Assembly (NCBI GenBank): GCA_024809215.1
Contig: JANUBW010000003.1
Location: 434,001-498,000 of the forward strand
Direction of reading: 5' to 3'
Length of the DNA: 64,000 nucleotides
Source: Niastella sp. OAS944
Lineage (GTDB): Bacteria > Bacteroidota > Bacteroidia > Chitinophagales > Chitinophagaceae
Part shown: positions 24,768-34,362 of the stretch, in pieces
How positions within the stretch are numbered: the first letter of the stretch is position 1
Layout of the letters: each line of letters begins with the position of its first letter
The notes under the pieces: model-generated
What the model was told of the DNA's origin: nothing
The model's database searches: none
What the model saw: the letters and a program-made list of their open reading frames with translations, nothing else
Translations under genes and position numbers: made by a program

Positions 24768-25742
24768 TTATTTCTCAGCTATTATATACTCAAGCTTTTT
24801 TATTACAGAACTTGTATAACCATTAATCTTTTTAAACGCAATTTTTACCGGCACAATATGCTTCCCCGGCTTTCCGGCAGCTTTAAACTTATACAAGGCA
24901 ACCCCATCTTTATCCAATTGTATTTCCTTATCATCTATTGATACCCTGGGGTTTGCGGCCCTTCCAAATGCGGCTGCACCCGCGGTTACTTCTAGAGTTT
25001 GCCCACGCTTTACATAGCTGCTATTTAAAACTGCTATTGCATTATATTTTTCATAAAATCCCCGCCCATCTACATAGCCAACCTGATTACAGCAATATTC
25101 CATCAACATTGTTCCTGTATTAAGTATATCGTTTTCCAATTTATTTAATACCACCATTGCCATTAAAGCAGAGCTTCCCCTCATATTATCTTCGAGCCAT
25201 TTGTTAAAGTACCCAGCACGTTGCTTTGCATTCATTTTATCTGTGTAATCTGGCAGCAGTGGGCTTGCATTTCGAAGTTTGTCAATATTCTCTTTTGTAG
25301 TTTCGTATAAATATGGAGTGTTGCTGGAATCTACAATACTGAAAATAGCAGACAAACTATCTTTGATAGAAGCCAGATTATTGAGCAGTCTATACCCGCT
25401 GCCATTAGGTTCATACAAAGAATGAAGAATTGGCGCATTGTCCACCCCCAGGTTACCTGATTGCTTTAACAATTGCGTTTTTAAATTCTCAACTAAATTG
25501 GCAAGGGAGTCTGTTTCGGCTTTTGCCTTTCTCATTATCAACAACAACTTAACTATTCTATCGCTATTGGGTATGTCATGGTGGTTATTCTCCATTTGCT
25601 CTAAAGCTCGTTCACTTGCACGTTTAATAAGCTCATTCGACTTTTCAAGACTTGCATTAATAGCATTCAACTGCACCTTGTTCTCCTTTGGCTGGCAGGC
25701 AGCAAGCATGGCTAACAAGGCAACATAATAGGGTCTTATCAT
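24768..25742 (-). CDS. GldM-like lipoprotein, second copy
   Basis: From the ATG at 25742 the protein starts with a lipoprotein signal (MIRPYYVALLAMLAAC). The helical region NASLEKSNELIKRASERAL and the later ALMAMVVLNKLENDILNTGTMLMEY correspond to the N-terminal periplasmic part of gliding/secretion protein GldM. The last 100 residues match a GldM-like beta domain (SYVKRGQTLEVTAGAAAFG, GKPGKHIVPVKI). The later GldM domains are absent. An ATG at 25766 is in frame but overlaps the upstream gene. It is the middle member of a three-gene tandem array. Confidence 0.75.
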   Translation of the reverse strand: MIRPYYVALLAMLAACQPKENKVQLNAINASLEKSNELIKRASERALEQMENNHHDIPNSDRIVKLLLIMRKAKAETDSLANLVENLKTQLLKQSGNLGVDNAPILHSLYEPNGSGYRLLNNLASIKDSLSAIFSIVDSSNTPYLYETTKENIDKLRNASPLLPDYTDKMNAKQRAGYFNKWLEDNMRGSSALMAMVVLNKLENDILNTGTMLMEYCCNQVGYVDGRGFYEKYNAIAVLNSSYVKRGQTLEVTAGAAAFGRAANPRVSIDDKEIQLDKDGVALYKFKAAGKPGKHIVPVKIAFKKINGYTSSVIKKLEYIIAEK

Positions 25743-25749
25743 TATTAAA

Positions 25750-26658
25750 TTATTTCTCATCAGCAATTATATAATTAAGGTCCTTGTATACATGTTCATT
25801 GGAACCATCGGGTTTCATAAACTCAAACTCAACCCTGATCTTGTTGTTGCCCGGTTTGCCAACAGCAGCAAAACGATGAACAGCCGCACCTTCATTATTC
25901 AATGCTATTTCTTTACCTGCTATAGATATCCGGGGCGCTTCCGCCGTATCGAAATCACCAATGCCTGCCGTTACCTCTATTGACTGGCCTTGTTTTACAT
26001 AGTTACTGTTCATTAATGCAATCCCTCTAAAACCACAGGTATGTACCTCCGTTTTACTAAAACAGAAATCTAAAAATAGCTTTGCCGTTGCCAACACATC
26101 GTGTTCAATCTTATTTAATACAAGTATTGCCATTACAGAAGAGGCGCCTGAGAAATTCTTTTCCCGCCAATTTTTTATGAACTGTATGCGCTGGTCTTTA
26201 TTCAGGCAATCTGAATAGCCGTATAGCAGCGGCGCTTTTGCGTGCATCGCAAGTATGTCATTTTGTATATAAGCAAACTCCAGCGAGGAGTCTCCCTTAA
26301 ATATGAAAGGAATACTGTCTTTAAATGCCGCCAGCCTTTGCATCATTTTATCAAAGGAAGGATCTTCTTTCTGCTTTAACAGATCGCTCTTTAAATTCTC
26401 TATCATAGTAACAATACTATCGGCTTCTCTTCTTATACGGTTTCCCCTTGGCTCCCATATCTTTCCATAATAGAGGGTTCGTGGCGTGCGCGCCCTCACC
26501 GTCAAAGCTTTTCCAAGAACTTCGTTTTCATTCTGAATAACAGTATTCGCCTCCTCCAAACTTTGATTTATAATTTTCAACCGGTCCACATCCTCCCGCT
26601 GGCCACAACCGGCCAGCAACGTTACCACCATAACGAAGTGAAAAAAGGGCTGGCGCAT
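25750..26658 (-). CDS. GldM-like lipoprotein, first copy
   Basis: The lipoprotein signal ends in LLAGC (about residue 18). As in the next gene, the body contains INQSLEEANTVIQNENEVL, SSVMAILVLNKIEHDVLATAKLFLDF and a C-terminal beta domain (SNYVKQGQSIEVTAGIGDF, GKPGNNKIRVEF). These are the marks of the N-terminal two thirds of GldM, but the protein is anchored by lipid rather than by a membrane helix. It heads a leftward array of three paralogues with 4-7-bp gaps, so one transcript is likely. Whether it touches the type IX secretion/gliding machine is unknown. Confidence 0.75.
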   Translation of the reverse strand: MRQPFFHFVMVVTLLAGCGQREDVDRLKIINQSLEEANTVIQNENEVLGKALTVRARTPRTLYYGKIWEPRGNRIRREADSIVTMIENLKSDLLKQKEDPSFDKMMQRLAAFKDSIPFIFKGDSSLEFAYIQNDILAMHAKAPLLYGYSDCLNKDQRIQFIKNWREKNFSGASSVMAILVLNKIEHDVLATAKLFLDFCFSKTEVHTCGFRGIALMNSNYVKQGQSIEVTAGIGDFDTAEAPRISIAGKEIALNNEGAAVHRFAAVGKPGNNKIRVEFEFMKPDGSNEHVYKDLNYIIADEK

Positions 26659-26840
26659 TGCTGTAAGGGTTATCTTCCGCTAACGGAAATAACCCCGGTA
26701 TATTTCTGAACCAAACACAGAAAAATGTTAAATGAGGCATAATAAAAATTATTAATCCCGAAGCGTAAAATATTCAACCCCACTATTGCATTTAACGCCA
26801 AAAGCGTATACTTTAGGTCGCAGTTTTAAATTCTCGTTCA

Positions 26841-27608
26841 ATGGCAAAAATCGGTATTGTATTAAGTGGCGGTGGAGTACGTGGGTTCGCCCATTTAGGT
26901 TTGTTACAGGTGTTGGAAGAATTACAAATTGAACCCAATGCCATTTCAGGCGTTAGCGCCGGCGCCATTGTTGGCGCTTTATACGCCGCCGGCCATTCGC
27001 CCAAAACTATTCTTGAGATCATGAAAAAGAACTCCTACTTCGGCTGGTCGAGCTTTTTAATGAATAAAGATGGTTTCTTTTCCATGAAAGCGCTGCGAAA
27101 AGTGCTGGAAACCTGCATTCCTATAGATAGTTACGAAAGCCTGAACAAACAACTTTTTATAATCGCTACCGATTACGCCACCAACGAAGCCATCACCTTC
27201 TCCCAGGGCAAACTAATTGAAACCGTTATTGCCTCCGCTTCTGTTCCCGTGATCTTTGAACCGGTAAAGATCAACGATCACATTCTTGTAGACGGCGGCC
27301 TGCTTAACAACTTCCCGGTTGAACCACTCCAGAACAACTGCGATGTACTTATTGGCTGCTATGTAAACAACATTCCAAAGGGTGTTGGTAATGGCAAACG
27401 CATTGGTAAAATGAATATGATCGAAAAATGCTTTCACATGGCCATTGCTCCCACGGTTTACAGCAAAGTACCCAGCCTGCATGTATTTATCGAGCCCGAT
27501 CTGCACGAATTTGGCATGTTCGACGTAAATAAAGCCGATCTTATTTATGAAGCGGGTTATAAAGCTGCCATGGTGAATAAAGACAAACTTCTAAGCCTTC
27601 TACAATAA
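26841..27608 (+). CDS. Patatin-like phospholipase
   Basis: The 255-residue protein shows all patatin landmarks: the oxyanion loop SGGGVRGFAHLG at residues 9-20, the nucleophile elbow GVSAG (Ser about 39) and the catalytic Asp in DGGLLNNFP. There is no signal peptide, so it is a cytoplasmic lipase/esterase, similar to the RssA/YchK group. It is divergent from the GldM-like genes and probably monocistronic. Confidence 0.92.
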   Translation: MAKIGIVLSGGGVRGFAHLGLLQVLEELQIEPNAISGVSAGAIVGALYAAGHSPKTILEIMKKNSYFGWSSFLMNKDGFFSMKALRKVLETCIPIDSYESLNKQLFIIATDYATNEAITFSQGKLIETVIASASVPVIFEPVKINDHILVDGGLLNNFPVEPLQNNCDVLIGCYVNNIPKGVGNGKRIGKMNMIEKCFHMAIAPTVYSKVPSLHVFIEPDLHEFGMFDVNKADLIYEAGYKAAMVNKDKLLSLLQ

Positions 27609-27919
27609 AACCCTTATTTTCTATTCCCGTTTTCCTGCTCCCCTTAGCTCAAATCCGCCTCCATATTGACCTATGTCAATAAACTAACGGTTATACCACT
27701 TATGTTTTCCTGATAGCTTATTTCAGAATAACTTAGTAGTGTAACAAAGTTGCTGTTTTAAACATACAGGCTAAATTCAATAAGAGTTATCCAATACCCT
27801 TCCGATTTGTCTTTGAATATTTTATTCCCCCCTGCGTTCTGTTAGAAGGGTATTTTTTAATCCGCCTGCACTAATCAATTTATCCGTAATGATGGATTAT
27901 TAACCTTAAACGCTTCCAC
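27609..27919. other. 311-bp intergenic region between patatin and FIST genes
   Basis: It holds a long-loop inverted repeat (AATACCCTTC 27793-27802, GAAGGGTATT 27845-27854, then T6), which may end the patatin transcript. No open frame and no clear TAnnTTTG element for the FIST gene were seen. Confidence 0.45.
27793..27858 (+). terminator. Possible long-loop terminator
   Basis: A perfect 10-bp stem encloses a 42-nt loop and is followed by TTTTTT. The large loop makes this a weaker call than the other terminators. Confidence 0.4.
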
Positions 27920-29059
27920 ATGCAAACAACATTGTTTTTATTCAACGACAACAAATTGCAAACCCAAAATGGCGGCGCATCCGCCGAAGTTTCCAAAATA
28001 CAGCTGGTACTGGGTTTTGGCGGCAAAGAGGTTATTAATACCCAACCTGTTTTCGAAGAATTAAAATCAAAGTTCCCTAACGCCCATGTTGTATTATGTT
28101 CCACCGCCGGGGAAATTATTAATAACCGCGTTAACGATAACACCGTATCGGTAGCAGCCATTGAGTTTGAAAAAACTACTATTCAACCCGTTACTGTAAA
28201 TATTCGCGATTTTGAGAACAGTTATGAAGCCGGTAAAGGCCTAATAAAACTGATTGATTTTAAGGACCTGGCTTATATTTTAGTTATTTCCGACGGTAGC
28301 AATGTAAATGGCAGCGAACTGGTTCGTGGCATAAACGAACTGGTAAATGACCGGGTACCGGTAACAGGCGGCCTGGCCGGCGATGGCACTAATTTTCAAT
28401 CCACCCTGGTGGGGTTGAACGAACAGCCATCGGGCGGCAATATTGTAGCCATTCCTTTTTATGGCAACCACTTTGTTGTTTCACACGCCTCAATGGGCGG
28501 CTGGGAAATTTTTGGTCCCGAACGCACCGTTACTAAATCAGTTGCCAACCAACTGTTTGAAATAGAAGGACAAAAAGCCCTGGACCTATATAAAACCTAC
28601 CTGGGCACCTATGCAGATGAACTACCGGGCTCGGCCCTGCTGTTTCCGCTGGGTATTAAAATACACGAAGACGATGCTCCTATTGTACGAACCATACTCT
28701 CTATTGACCAGGATTCAGGCAGCATGGTATTTGCAGGCGATATACCTAACGGTTCGAAGGTAAGGTTCATGAAAGCCAATTTCGATAAACTGGTTGATGC
28801 CGCCACCAACGCCGCCGGACAGGCTTTTCAAAAATTACCCGCGGCGCCTCAACTGGCATTATTGATCAGCTGTGTAGGCCGCAAGATCATTTTAGGAAAA
28901 CGAACAGAAGAAGAAGTAGAAGCCGTTGCCGATACATTTGGCAATAATACACTGCTAACCGGCTTTTACTCATACGGCGAAATTTCTCCCTTTAATGATA
29001 ATGCGAAATGCGAGTTGCATAACCAAACAATGACCATTACCACCTTCGATGAGTTATAA
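27920..29059 (+). CDS. FIST domain signal-transduction protein
   Basis: The 379-residue protein contains a FIST_N domain (about 25-215; GFGGKEV, AHVVLCSTAGEI, VTGGLAGDG) and a FIST_C domain (about 225-360; ISCVGRKIILG, TGFYSYGEI). FIST domains are thought to bind small ligands such as amino acids and are usually coupled to chemotaxis or kinase modules. The hybrid kinase immediately downstream is the obvious partner. The protein has no membrane segment, so the pair would sense a cytoplasmic signal. Confidence 0.9.
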   Translation: MQTTLFLFNDNKLQTQNGGASAEVSKIQLVLGFGGKEVINTQPVFEELKSKFPNAHVVLCSTAGEIINNRVNDNTVSVAAIEFEKTTIQPVTVNIRDFENSYEAGKGLIKLIDFKDLAYILVISDGSNVNGSELVRGINELVNDRVPVTGGLAGDGTNFQSTLVGLNEQPSGGNIVAIPFYGNHFVVSHASMGGWEIFGPERTVTKSVANQLFEIEGQKALDLYKTYLGTYADELPGSALLFPLGIKIHEDDAPIVRTILSIDQDSGSMVFAGDIPNGSKVRFMKANFDKLVDAATNAAGQAFQKLPAAPQLALLISCVGRKIILGKRTEEEVEAVADTFGNNTLLTGFYSYGEISPFNDNAKCELHNQTMTITTFDEL

Positions 29060-29066
29060 TTGCGAT

Positions 29067-32000
29067 ATGGCCTTTAATAAACTTCTTGAACGCCAAATAA
29101 AAAAATACCTTCCTGAAGATTATAAAAATCAGGAACACCTCGCCCGTTTTATTCAGGCGGTGCACGATTCGTATGAAGAATATGAGCGGGACCGGAAGCT
29201 TTTCAACCATGCTTTTGCCTGCAGTGAGAACGAGTACATTCAAATAAACGAAACGCTGAAAAAAGAAGCCAGGCTCAAACACGCATCCATTCAACAACTA
29301 AAACAAACCATCAATAAATTCAAGGGGTCCAAAAACATTGCATATAACGATACCGACGATCTTTCAGACATTATAAATTATCTTGAACACGAATTACAGG
29401 AAAAAAAGAAGGCCGACGACCTGTTGCAACAATCTGAAAAACGCCTTCGACTGGCGCTTTCAACCATCGACGACAATGTATGGGAATATCATTTTCCCTC
29501 GCAAACAATCACCTTTGCCGCCAACGAAAAATCTATTCTCGACCTCGATAAAAATACATATCAAGGTTCCGATAATATGGATTGGTGGCAATCGATCCTT
29601 GAAGAAGATCGCCATATTGCCATAAACACCTTTCGCCAGTACATGAGCGGAGAGATCACAAAACATTGTGTTGAATACCGCGTGAAGCTGAAAGATGGAA
29701 GCATAAGATGGATCCTTAACCGCGGCGGTATCATCAGCAAATCGAAAAGCGGCAAACCCATTACCATTATTGGCACGCTAACCGATATTCAGAGTTTTAA
29801 AACCATTCAGGGTGAATTATCGGCAACAGCCAATAGATTGTCGCACCTGCTAAAAAACCTGCAAACAGGGGTACTGCTCGAAGATGAGAACGGAAAAGTG
29901 GTTCTTACCAATAAAAAATTCACTGAATTCTTCGGCTATCCCGGTTCACCCGATACCCTGGTAGGCATTGAATGCACCGAACTATATGAAAGCAGCGCCG
30001 TGCTTTTTAAACACCATAACGAGTTTTTAAGCCGCACAAGAAAACACTTAAACAACCGCATACATGTCGACTGCGAGCAAATGGAAATGGCCGACGGCCG
30101 GGTGCTTGAAAGAAATTATATTCCCCTGTTTATTGATGATATTTACCGCGGGCACCTATGGACGTACAACGACATTACCGAAAGAAAACGTTCCGAAATA
30201 AAACTTAAACGTCAGGAAGAAAAGTACCGCAGTATTATTGCCAATATGAACCTGGGCCTTATTGAGGTTGACCTCAAAGAAAACATCAGGTACGTAAACC
30301 AAAGCTTTTGTTCAATGAGCGGTTATGAAGAACATGAGCTTATTGGTAAAAATGCCGCCGATCTTTTTGTAAAGGATGAATACAGGAATATCATGGTTGA
30401 AAAGAACCAATCGCGGCAACGGGGCCTGTCAGATGCATACGAAATGAACGTACGCACCAAAGACAGCAATGCCAACTGGTGGCTGGTGTGCGGTGCCCCC
30501 TTATACAACGACAAACAACAGCTCATAGGATCTATTGGCATTCACCTCGATATTACCCAGCAAAAAATGCTGCAAAAACAGTTGGAGGAAGCAAAACAAC
30601 TGGCCGAAAAATCGGTGCATGCCAAAGACCTCTTCCTGGCTAACATGAGCCATGAAATAAGAACGCCCATGAACGCTATTTTGGGCATGAGCAAACAACT
30701 ACAAAAAACATCACTCAACCAGCAGCAAACATCCTTTTTGGAGATCATTGGCACTGCCGCCGAAAACCTGCTGGTGATCATTAACGATATTCTCGACTTT
30801 TCAAAACTGGAAGCAGGCAAAGTAACGCTTGAAGAAATTGGTTTCAATATGCACGACCTGGTAACCAATACCAGCCGCGTACTGAAATTAAAAGCCGAGG
30901 AAAAAGGTTTATTGTTTGAAGTGGTTGTTGATCCCAATGTAACCAGGGTTTTAAAAGGCGATCCCTTCCGCATAAACCAGATCCTGATGAACCTGCTTAG
31001 TAACTCCATCAAGTTCACTAAACGGGGCAGTGTTACGTTACAGTGTTTGCTTAATGAAGAGCAAGGCGATAATCAATCTCTTGAGATAGTTATCAACGAT
31101 ACGGGCAAGGGCATGGATGAAGGGTACTTAAAGAACCTTTTCAACAAATTCAGCCAGGAAGATGAAAGCATTGCCCGCAGCTATGGTGGCACCGGCCTGG
31201 GCATGAGCATCGTTAAACAGCTTGTTGAACTAATGAACGGTTCCATTGCCGTAAAAAGTAAAAAAGGCGAAGGCACCCAGGTGAACATCACCCTGTCTTT
31301 TGCAAAAGGCACAGAAAGCGATCTGCCCAAAAAAGACAACAGCCATGTTGAAGCCCATATTCTGGCCGATAAGAAAATACTGCTTGTAGAAGACAACGAA
31401 ATGAACCGGGTAGTGGCAGAAACCATCCTGAATCAATATGGCGCCTCCATTTCTGAGGCGGTGAACGGGGTTGAAGCCATTGAGTCCCTCAGAAGCCATC
31501 CGTTTGATATTGTTCTAATGGATATTCAAATGCCGGTAATGGATGGTCTTGAAGCCACCCGCCTTATTCGTAACGACCTGCACTCAACCATACCCATTAT
31601 AGCGCTTACCGCCAATGCGGTTAAGGGCGAAATGGAAAAATGCATACAGGCGGGCATGAACGATTACCTAAGCAAACCATTTGAAGAAGAAGACCTGGTA
31701 CGGCTGATAGCCAAATGGCTGGGGCGCGAAACGCATTTTGGCGCAGGCAAAACAAATAAGGTTACCAACGCTCCTTTATACGATTTGGGTAAGCTGAAAC
31801 AAATTACCCGCGGCGATGAAAAATTCATTGTTAAGATGTTGCAGGTATTCATAAGCGAAACCATTACCGGACTTACCAACCTGGAAGAAGCTTTTGAAAA
31901 AAAGGACCTGAAACAGGTAAAGTTCCTGGCCCATAGAATGAAATCTTCACTCAACAACCTGAACATATCTTCAGCCGCTGCCATTGCTGAAAAAATTGAA

Positions 32001-32129
32001 AATACACCGTGGACGGAAGAAGAGTTTCCGGCTTTGAAGGACCAGATCCACGATTTCAAAAAGATCATCGAAGAAGTGATACCTTTAATTACCGCCAATT
32101 ATACAGAGCTGCTTCGTAAAGCAGGCTAA
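29067..32129 (+). CDS. Hybrid sensor histidine kinase (PAS x3, HisKA, HATPase, REC, Hpt)
   Basis: The order is an N-terminal helical region (about 1-110), three PAS-like domains (about 130-245, 255-375, 385-500), HisKA with phospho-His in ANMSHEIRTP (about 529), HATPase (N-box NLLSNSIKF, G-box GGTGLGMSI), REC with phospho-Asp in LMDIQMP (about 819) and a C-terminal Hpt with His in LAHRMKSS (about 956). No membrane helix is seen. The start at 29067 leaves a 7-bp gap after the FIST gene; an ATG at 29049 would overlap it. No output regulator is adjacent, so the phosphate must go to a regulator elsewhere. Confidence 0.92.
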   Translation: MAFNKLLERQIKKYLPEDYKNQEHLARFIQAVHDSYEEYERDRKLFNHAFACSENEYIQINETLKKEARLKHASIQQLKQTINKFKGSKNIAYNDTDDLSDIINYLEHELQEKKKADDLLQQSEKRLRLALSTIDDNVWEYHFPSQTITFAANEKSILDLDKNTYQGSDNMDWWQSILEEDRHIAINTFRQYMSGEITKHCVEYRVKLKDGSIRWILNRGGIISKSKSGKPITIIGTLTDIQSFKTIQGELSATANRLSHLLKNLQTGVLLEDENGKVVLTNKKFTEFFGYPGSPDTLVGIECTELYESSAVLFKHHNEFLSRTRKHLNNRIHVDCEQMEMADGRVLERNYIPLFIDDIYRGHLWTYNDITERKRSEIKLKRQEEKYRSIIANMNLGLIEVDLKENIRYVNQSFCSMSGYEEHELIGKNAADLFVKDEYRNIMVEKNQSRQRGLSDAYEMNVRTKDSNANWWLVCGAPLYNDKQQLIGSIGIHLDITQQKMLQKQLEEAKQLAEKSVHAKDLFLANMSHEIRTPMNAILGMSKQLQKTSLNQQQTSFLEIIGTAAENLLVIINDILDFSKLEAGKVTLEEIGFNMHDLVTNTSRVLKLKAEEKGLLFEVVVDPNVTRVLKGDPFRINQILMNLLSNSIKFTKRGSVTLQCLLNEEQGDNQSLEIVINDTGKGMDEGYLKNLFNKFSQEDESIARSYGGTGLGMSIVKQLVELMNGSIAVKSKKGEGTQVNITLSFAKGTESDLPKKDNSHVEAHILADKKILLVEDNEMNRVVAETILNQYGASISEAVNGVEAIESLRSHPFDIVLMDIQMPVMDGLEATRLIRNDLHSTIPIIALTANAVKGEMEKCIQAGMNDYLSKPFEEEDLVRLIAKWLGRETHFGAGKTNKVTNAPLYDLGKLKQITRGDEKFIVKMLQVFISETITGLTNLEEAFEKKDLKQVKFLAHRMKSSLNNLNISSAAAIAEKIENTPWTEEEFPALKDQIHDFKKIIEEVIPLITANYTELLRKAG

Positions 32130-32154
32130 TTCCACACAACTATAACTCATTGAT

Positions 32155-32188
32155 AACATGCATTCAGCCATCCGCTGGCATGTTTTTT
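32155..32188 (+). terminator. Terminator of the FIST/kinase operon
   Basis: AACATGC (32155-32161) pairs with GCATGTT (32178-32184), with an inner CAGC/GCTG pairing, and is followed by a T run. Confidence 0.8.
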
Positions 32189-32348
32189 ATGCTATTTCAG
32201 GAATAGTAACGAACTTTGCACCGTCTATCAATCTCCATCCTTGCTTTATTACCACTTGCCATAACCTGAAAAGTTAGTTAGGCGATAGGCGCCCTTTATG
32301 CAATAAAGGGTTGCAATAGTTCATTAATGTTAATAAGAAGAACGAGTT

Positions 32349-33665
32349 ATGGAACAACCAGTAAAAAGAGTAGTTATCGTCGGTGGTGGATTCGCCGGCA
32401 TAAACCTCATTAAAAAACTTTCGAAAGACAAACGTTTCCACATTACCCTGGTAGATAAGAACAATTACACCTTCTTTCCACCACTTTTATACCAGGTGGC
32501 CACGGCGTTCATTGAACCCTCAAACATCAGCTACCCGTTCCGCAGATTGTTTCAAAAGAAACATAACCTGCGCTTTCACATGGGGTCTTTAAAAAAAGTA
32601 AACCCCGAACAAAACACTATTGAAACAGATACCGGTATTGTTGAATACGATTACCTGGTTCTGGCTATGGGTACCGAAAGCAATTACTTTGGCATGGAGC
32701 AGGTTAAAGCAAACGCCCTGCCCATGAAAACCATCGACGATGCCCTTAACCTGCGCAACCATTTGCTGTTGAATATGGAAGAGGCAGTGCACACCAACGA
32801 TATGAAGGAAAAAGAAAAACACCTGAATATCGTTATCGCCGGCGGCGGCCCCACAGGCGTTGAGCTGGCTGGTATGCTGGCCGAGTTAGGTCGCAACATT
32901 GCACTCAAAGAATACCCCGAAATAAAAGACCTGCGTTCACACCTTTACCTGGTTGATGCCGGCAAGGCATTGTTAGGCCCCATGAGCGTTAAATCGCAAC
33001 AGGAAGCCACCAGGATCTTACTAAAACTGGGTGTAAAGATCATTACCAATACGGCCGTTAAGGATTATCGTGATGATATCGTTTACCTGGCCGATGGCAG
33101 AACAATTCCTACCAACGTATTAATATGGGCTTCGGGCGTAATTGCCCGTGAAGTGCCCGGTTTACCGGCAACCGCTATTGGCCGGGGTAAAAGAATTATA
33201 GTAAACGAGTTCAATAAAGTTCACGACACACAAAATATTTTTGCGCTGGGTGATCAAAGTTTACAAACCAGCGATACAAAATGGCCCAACGGGCACCCGC
33301 AACTGGCACAGGTAGCCATTCAGCATGGCGATAAACTGGCTGCCAACCTCATTAGAGAAGCAGATAACAAAACCATGGAAGGCTTTGTATATAATGATAA
33401 GGGCAGCATGGCCATCATTTCTAAATACAAGGCGGTGGTTGACCTTCCCAAGCTGTTTTTTAAAGGTTTTGGCGCCTGGTTTATTTGGCTGTTCATTCAC
33501 ATTATTCCATTGATCGGTTTCCGCAACAAAGTAAAACTGGCCTTTAGCTGGTTCTGGTCGTTTATAACCAACGACCCAACCCTGCGGTTGATCATTCGCC
33601 CACGTAAGGAAGATGTTATTGATGCAAAGCCGAGGGTGGAAGCGGCGAAAGAGTTGACGAGTTAA
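32349..33665 (+). CDS. Type II NADH dehydrogenase (NDH-2)
   Basis: Two Rossmann motifs are visible, VVIVGGGFAGINL for FAD at the N-terminus and IVIAGGGPTGVELAG for NADH near residue 165, plus the FAD-closing motif IFALGDQS near 305. The C-terminal stretch FGAWFIWLFIHIIPLIGFRNK is the membrane-associating part seen in NDH-2. The enzyme moves electrons from NADH to quinone without pumping protons. Length (438) fits. The last residues ELTS and the stop are encoded by an intergenic repeat arm (33655-33683). Confidence 0.92.
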   Translation: MEQPVKRVVIVGGGFAGINLIKKLSKDKRFHITLVDKNNYTFFPPLLYQVATAFIEPSNISYPFRRLFQKKHNLRFHMGSLKKVNPEQNTIETDTGIVEYDYLVLAMGTESNYFGMEQVKANALPMKTIDDALNLRNHLLLNMEEAVHTNDMKEKEKHLNIVIAGGGPTGVELAGMLAELGRNIALKEYPEIKDLRSHLYLVDAGKALLGPMSVKSQQEATRILLKLGVKIITNTAVKDYRDDIVYLADGRTIPTNVLIWASGVIAREVPGLPATAIGRGKRIIVNEFNKVHDTQNIFALGDQSLQTSDTKWPNGHPQLAQVAIQHGDKLAANLIREADNKTMEGFVYNDKGSMAIISKYKAVVDLPKLFFKGFGAWFIWLFIHIIPLIGFRNKVKLAFSWFWSFITNDPTLRLIIRPRKEDVIDAKPRVEAAKELTS

Positions 33666-33683
33666 CAGGTTAACAAGGAGTTC
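33655..33683. repeat. Single GTTAACGAGTTGAC-type repeat arm
   Basis: AGTTGACGAGTTAACAGG and TTAACAAGG match arms of the inverted pair at 57846-58036. It overlaps the end of the NDH-2 gene. Confidence 0.6.
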
Positions 33684-33723
33684 AACTTTAAAGCTCGCTA
33701 CTATTCTCCAGGACTCAAATATT

Positions 33724-33758
33724 ATCAGAAAAGGCTTCCTTCGGAAGCCTTTTCTGAT
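33724..33758. terminator. Bidirectional terminator between convergent genes
   Basis: A perfect 16-bp stem (33724-33739 with 33743-33758, loop TTC) has A-rich and T-rich sides. It serves NDH-2 on one strand and the RDD gene on the other. Confidence 0.9.
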
Positions 33759-33768
33759 TTATAAAGAA

Positions 33769-34284
33769 TCACCAAGTTTTACGAACGACTGCCGTTTTCG
33801 AAATACTATCGTGCCAGGGCAAGTAGGAAATTAGCGCGCTAAGGGGTTCAAAAGGAATAAACCTGCACAAGGTGCGCGTAAGCGCATGGGCAAAGGTAAA
33901 TGGCGTTCCGTCCTGGGTAATGGCAGCGGTATCTGTCATTATCTTACCCAACGTTCTGCCCCGGGTTACGCCTTCAAAAATGAGATAATATAAAAAAGTA
34001 ACAACCATGGAAACATACAGGTTTTGTTGTATAACCTCAAGATCAAGGTGCTCCAGGTCTATTATCTTATAATAAATATGCTCGCGGTACTTTGCGCCCA
34101 ATGTAAGATACGCCAAGCTAAATTTAACCGCCCTTAAAATTACCCCAATGGCCACCCAGTCAACAATGTAATTCACAAAACGGGCGAATTTCGGAGCGGG
34201 GTCGGAATAGTTCATTTCTTCCCGTTCTTCGCGTAATATTTCTTTATCATCCTGATCCATCATCATCGTTTGAAATTGAACCAC
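33769..34284 (-). CDS. RDD family membrane protein
   Basis: The RDD hallmark APKFARFVNYIVDWVAIGVIL (Arg near residue 35, Asp near 42) opens a small membrane protein with about three helices, ending with the conserved GRTLGKIMTDT motif. RDD proteins are often linked to solute or sodium exchange, but most are uncharacterised. Start choice is open: Met1, or Met9 at 34260 (MDQDDKEIL). Confidence 0.85.
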   Translation of the reverse strand: MVQFQTMMMDQDDKEILREEREEMNYSDPAPKFARFVNYIVDWVAIGVILRAVKFSLAYLTLGAKYREHIYYKIIDLEHLDLEVIQQNLYVSMVVTFLYYLIFEGVTRGRTLGKIMTDTAAITQDGTPFTFAHALTRTLCRFIPFEPLSALISYLPWHDSISKTAVVRKTW

Positions 34285-34316
34285 AAAATAAACGAAAGAA
34301 TCTCATATAAAGCAAG

Positions 34317-34346
34317 CGTGCCACGGTTTGGAACCGTGGCACGTTT
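34317..34346. terminator. Hairpin after the S46 peptidase gene
   Basis: A 12-bp perfect stem (34317-34328 with 34332-34343) lies 16 bp beyond the stop of the S46 gene. T tracts are short on both sides. Confidence 0.6.
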
Positions 34347-34362
34347 AAAACAGGTAGGCCGA

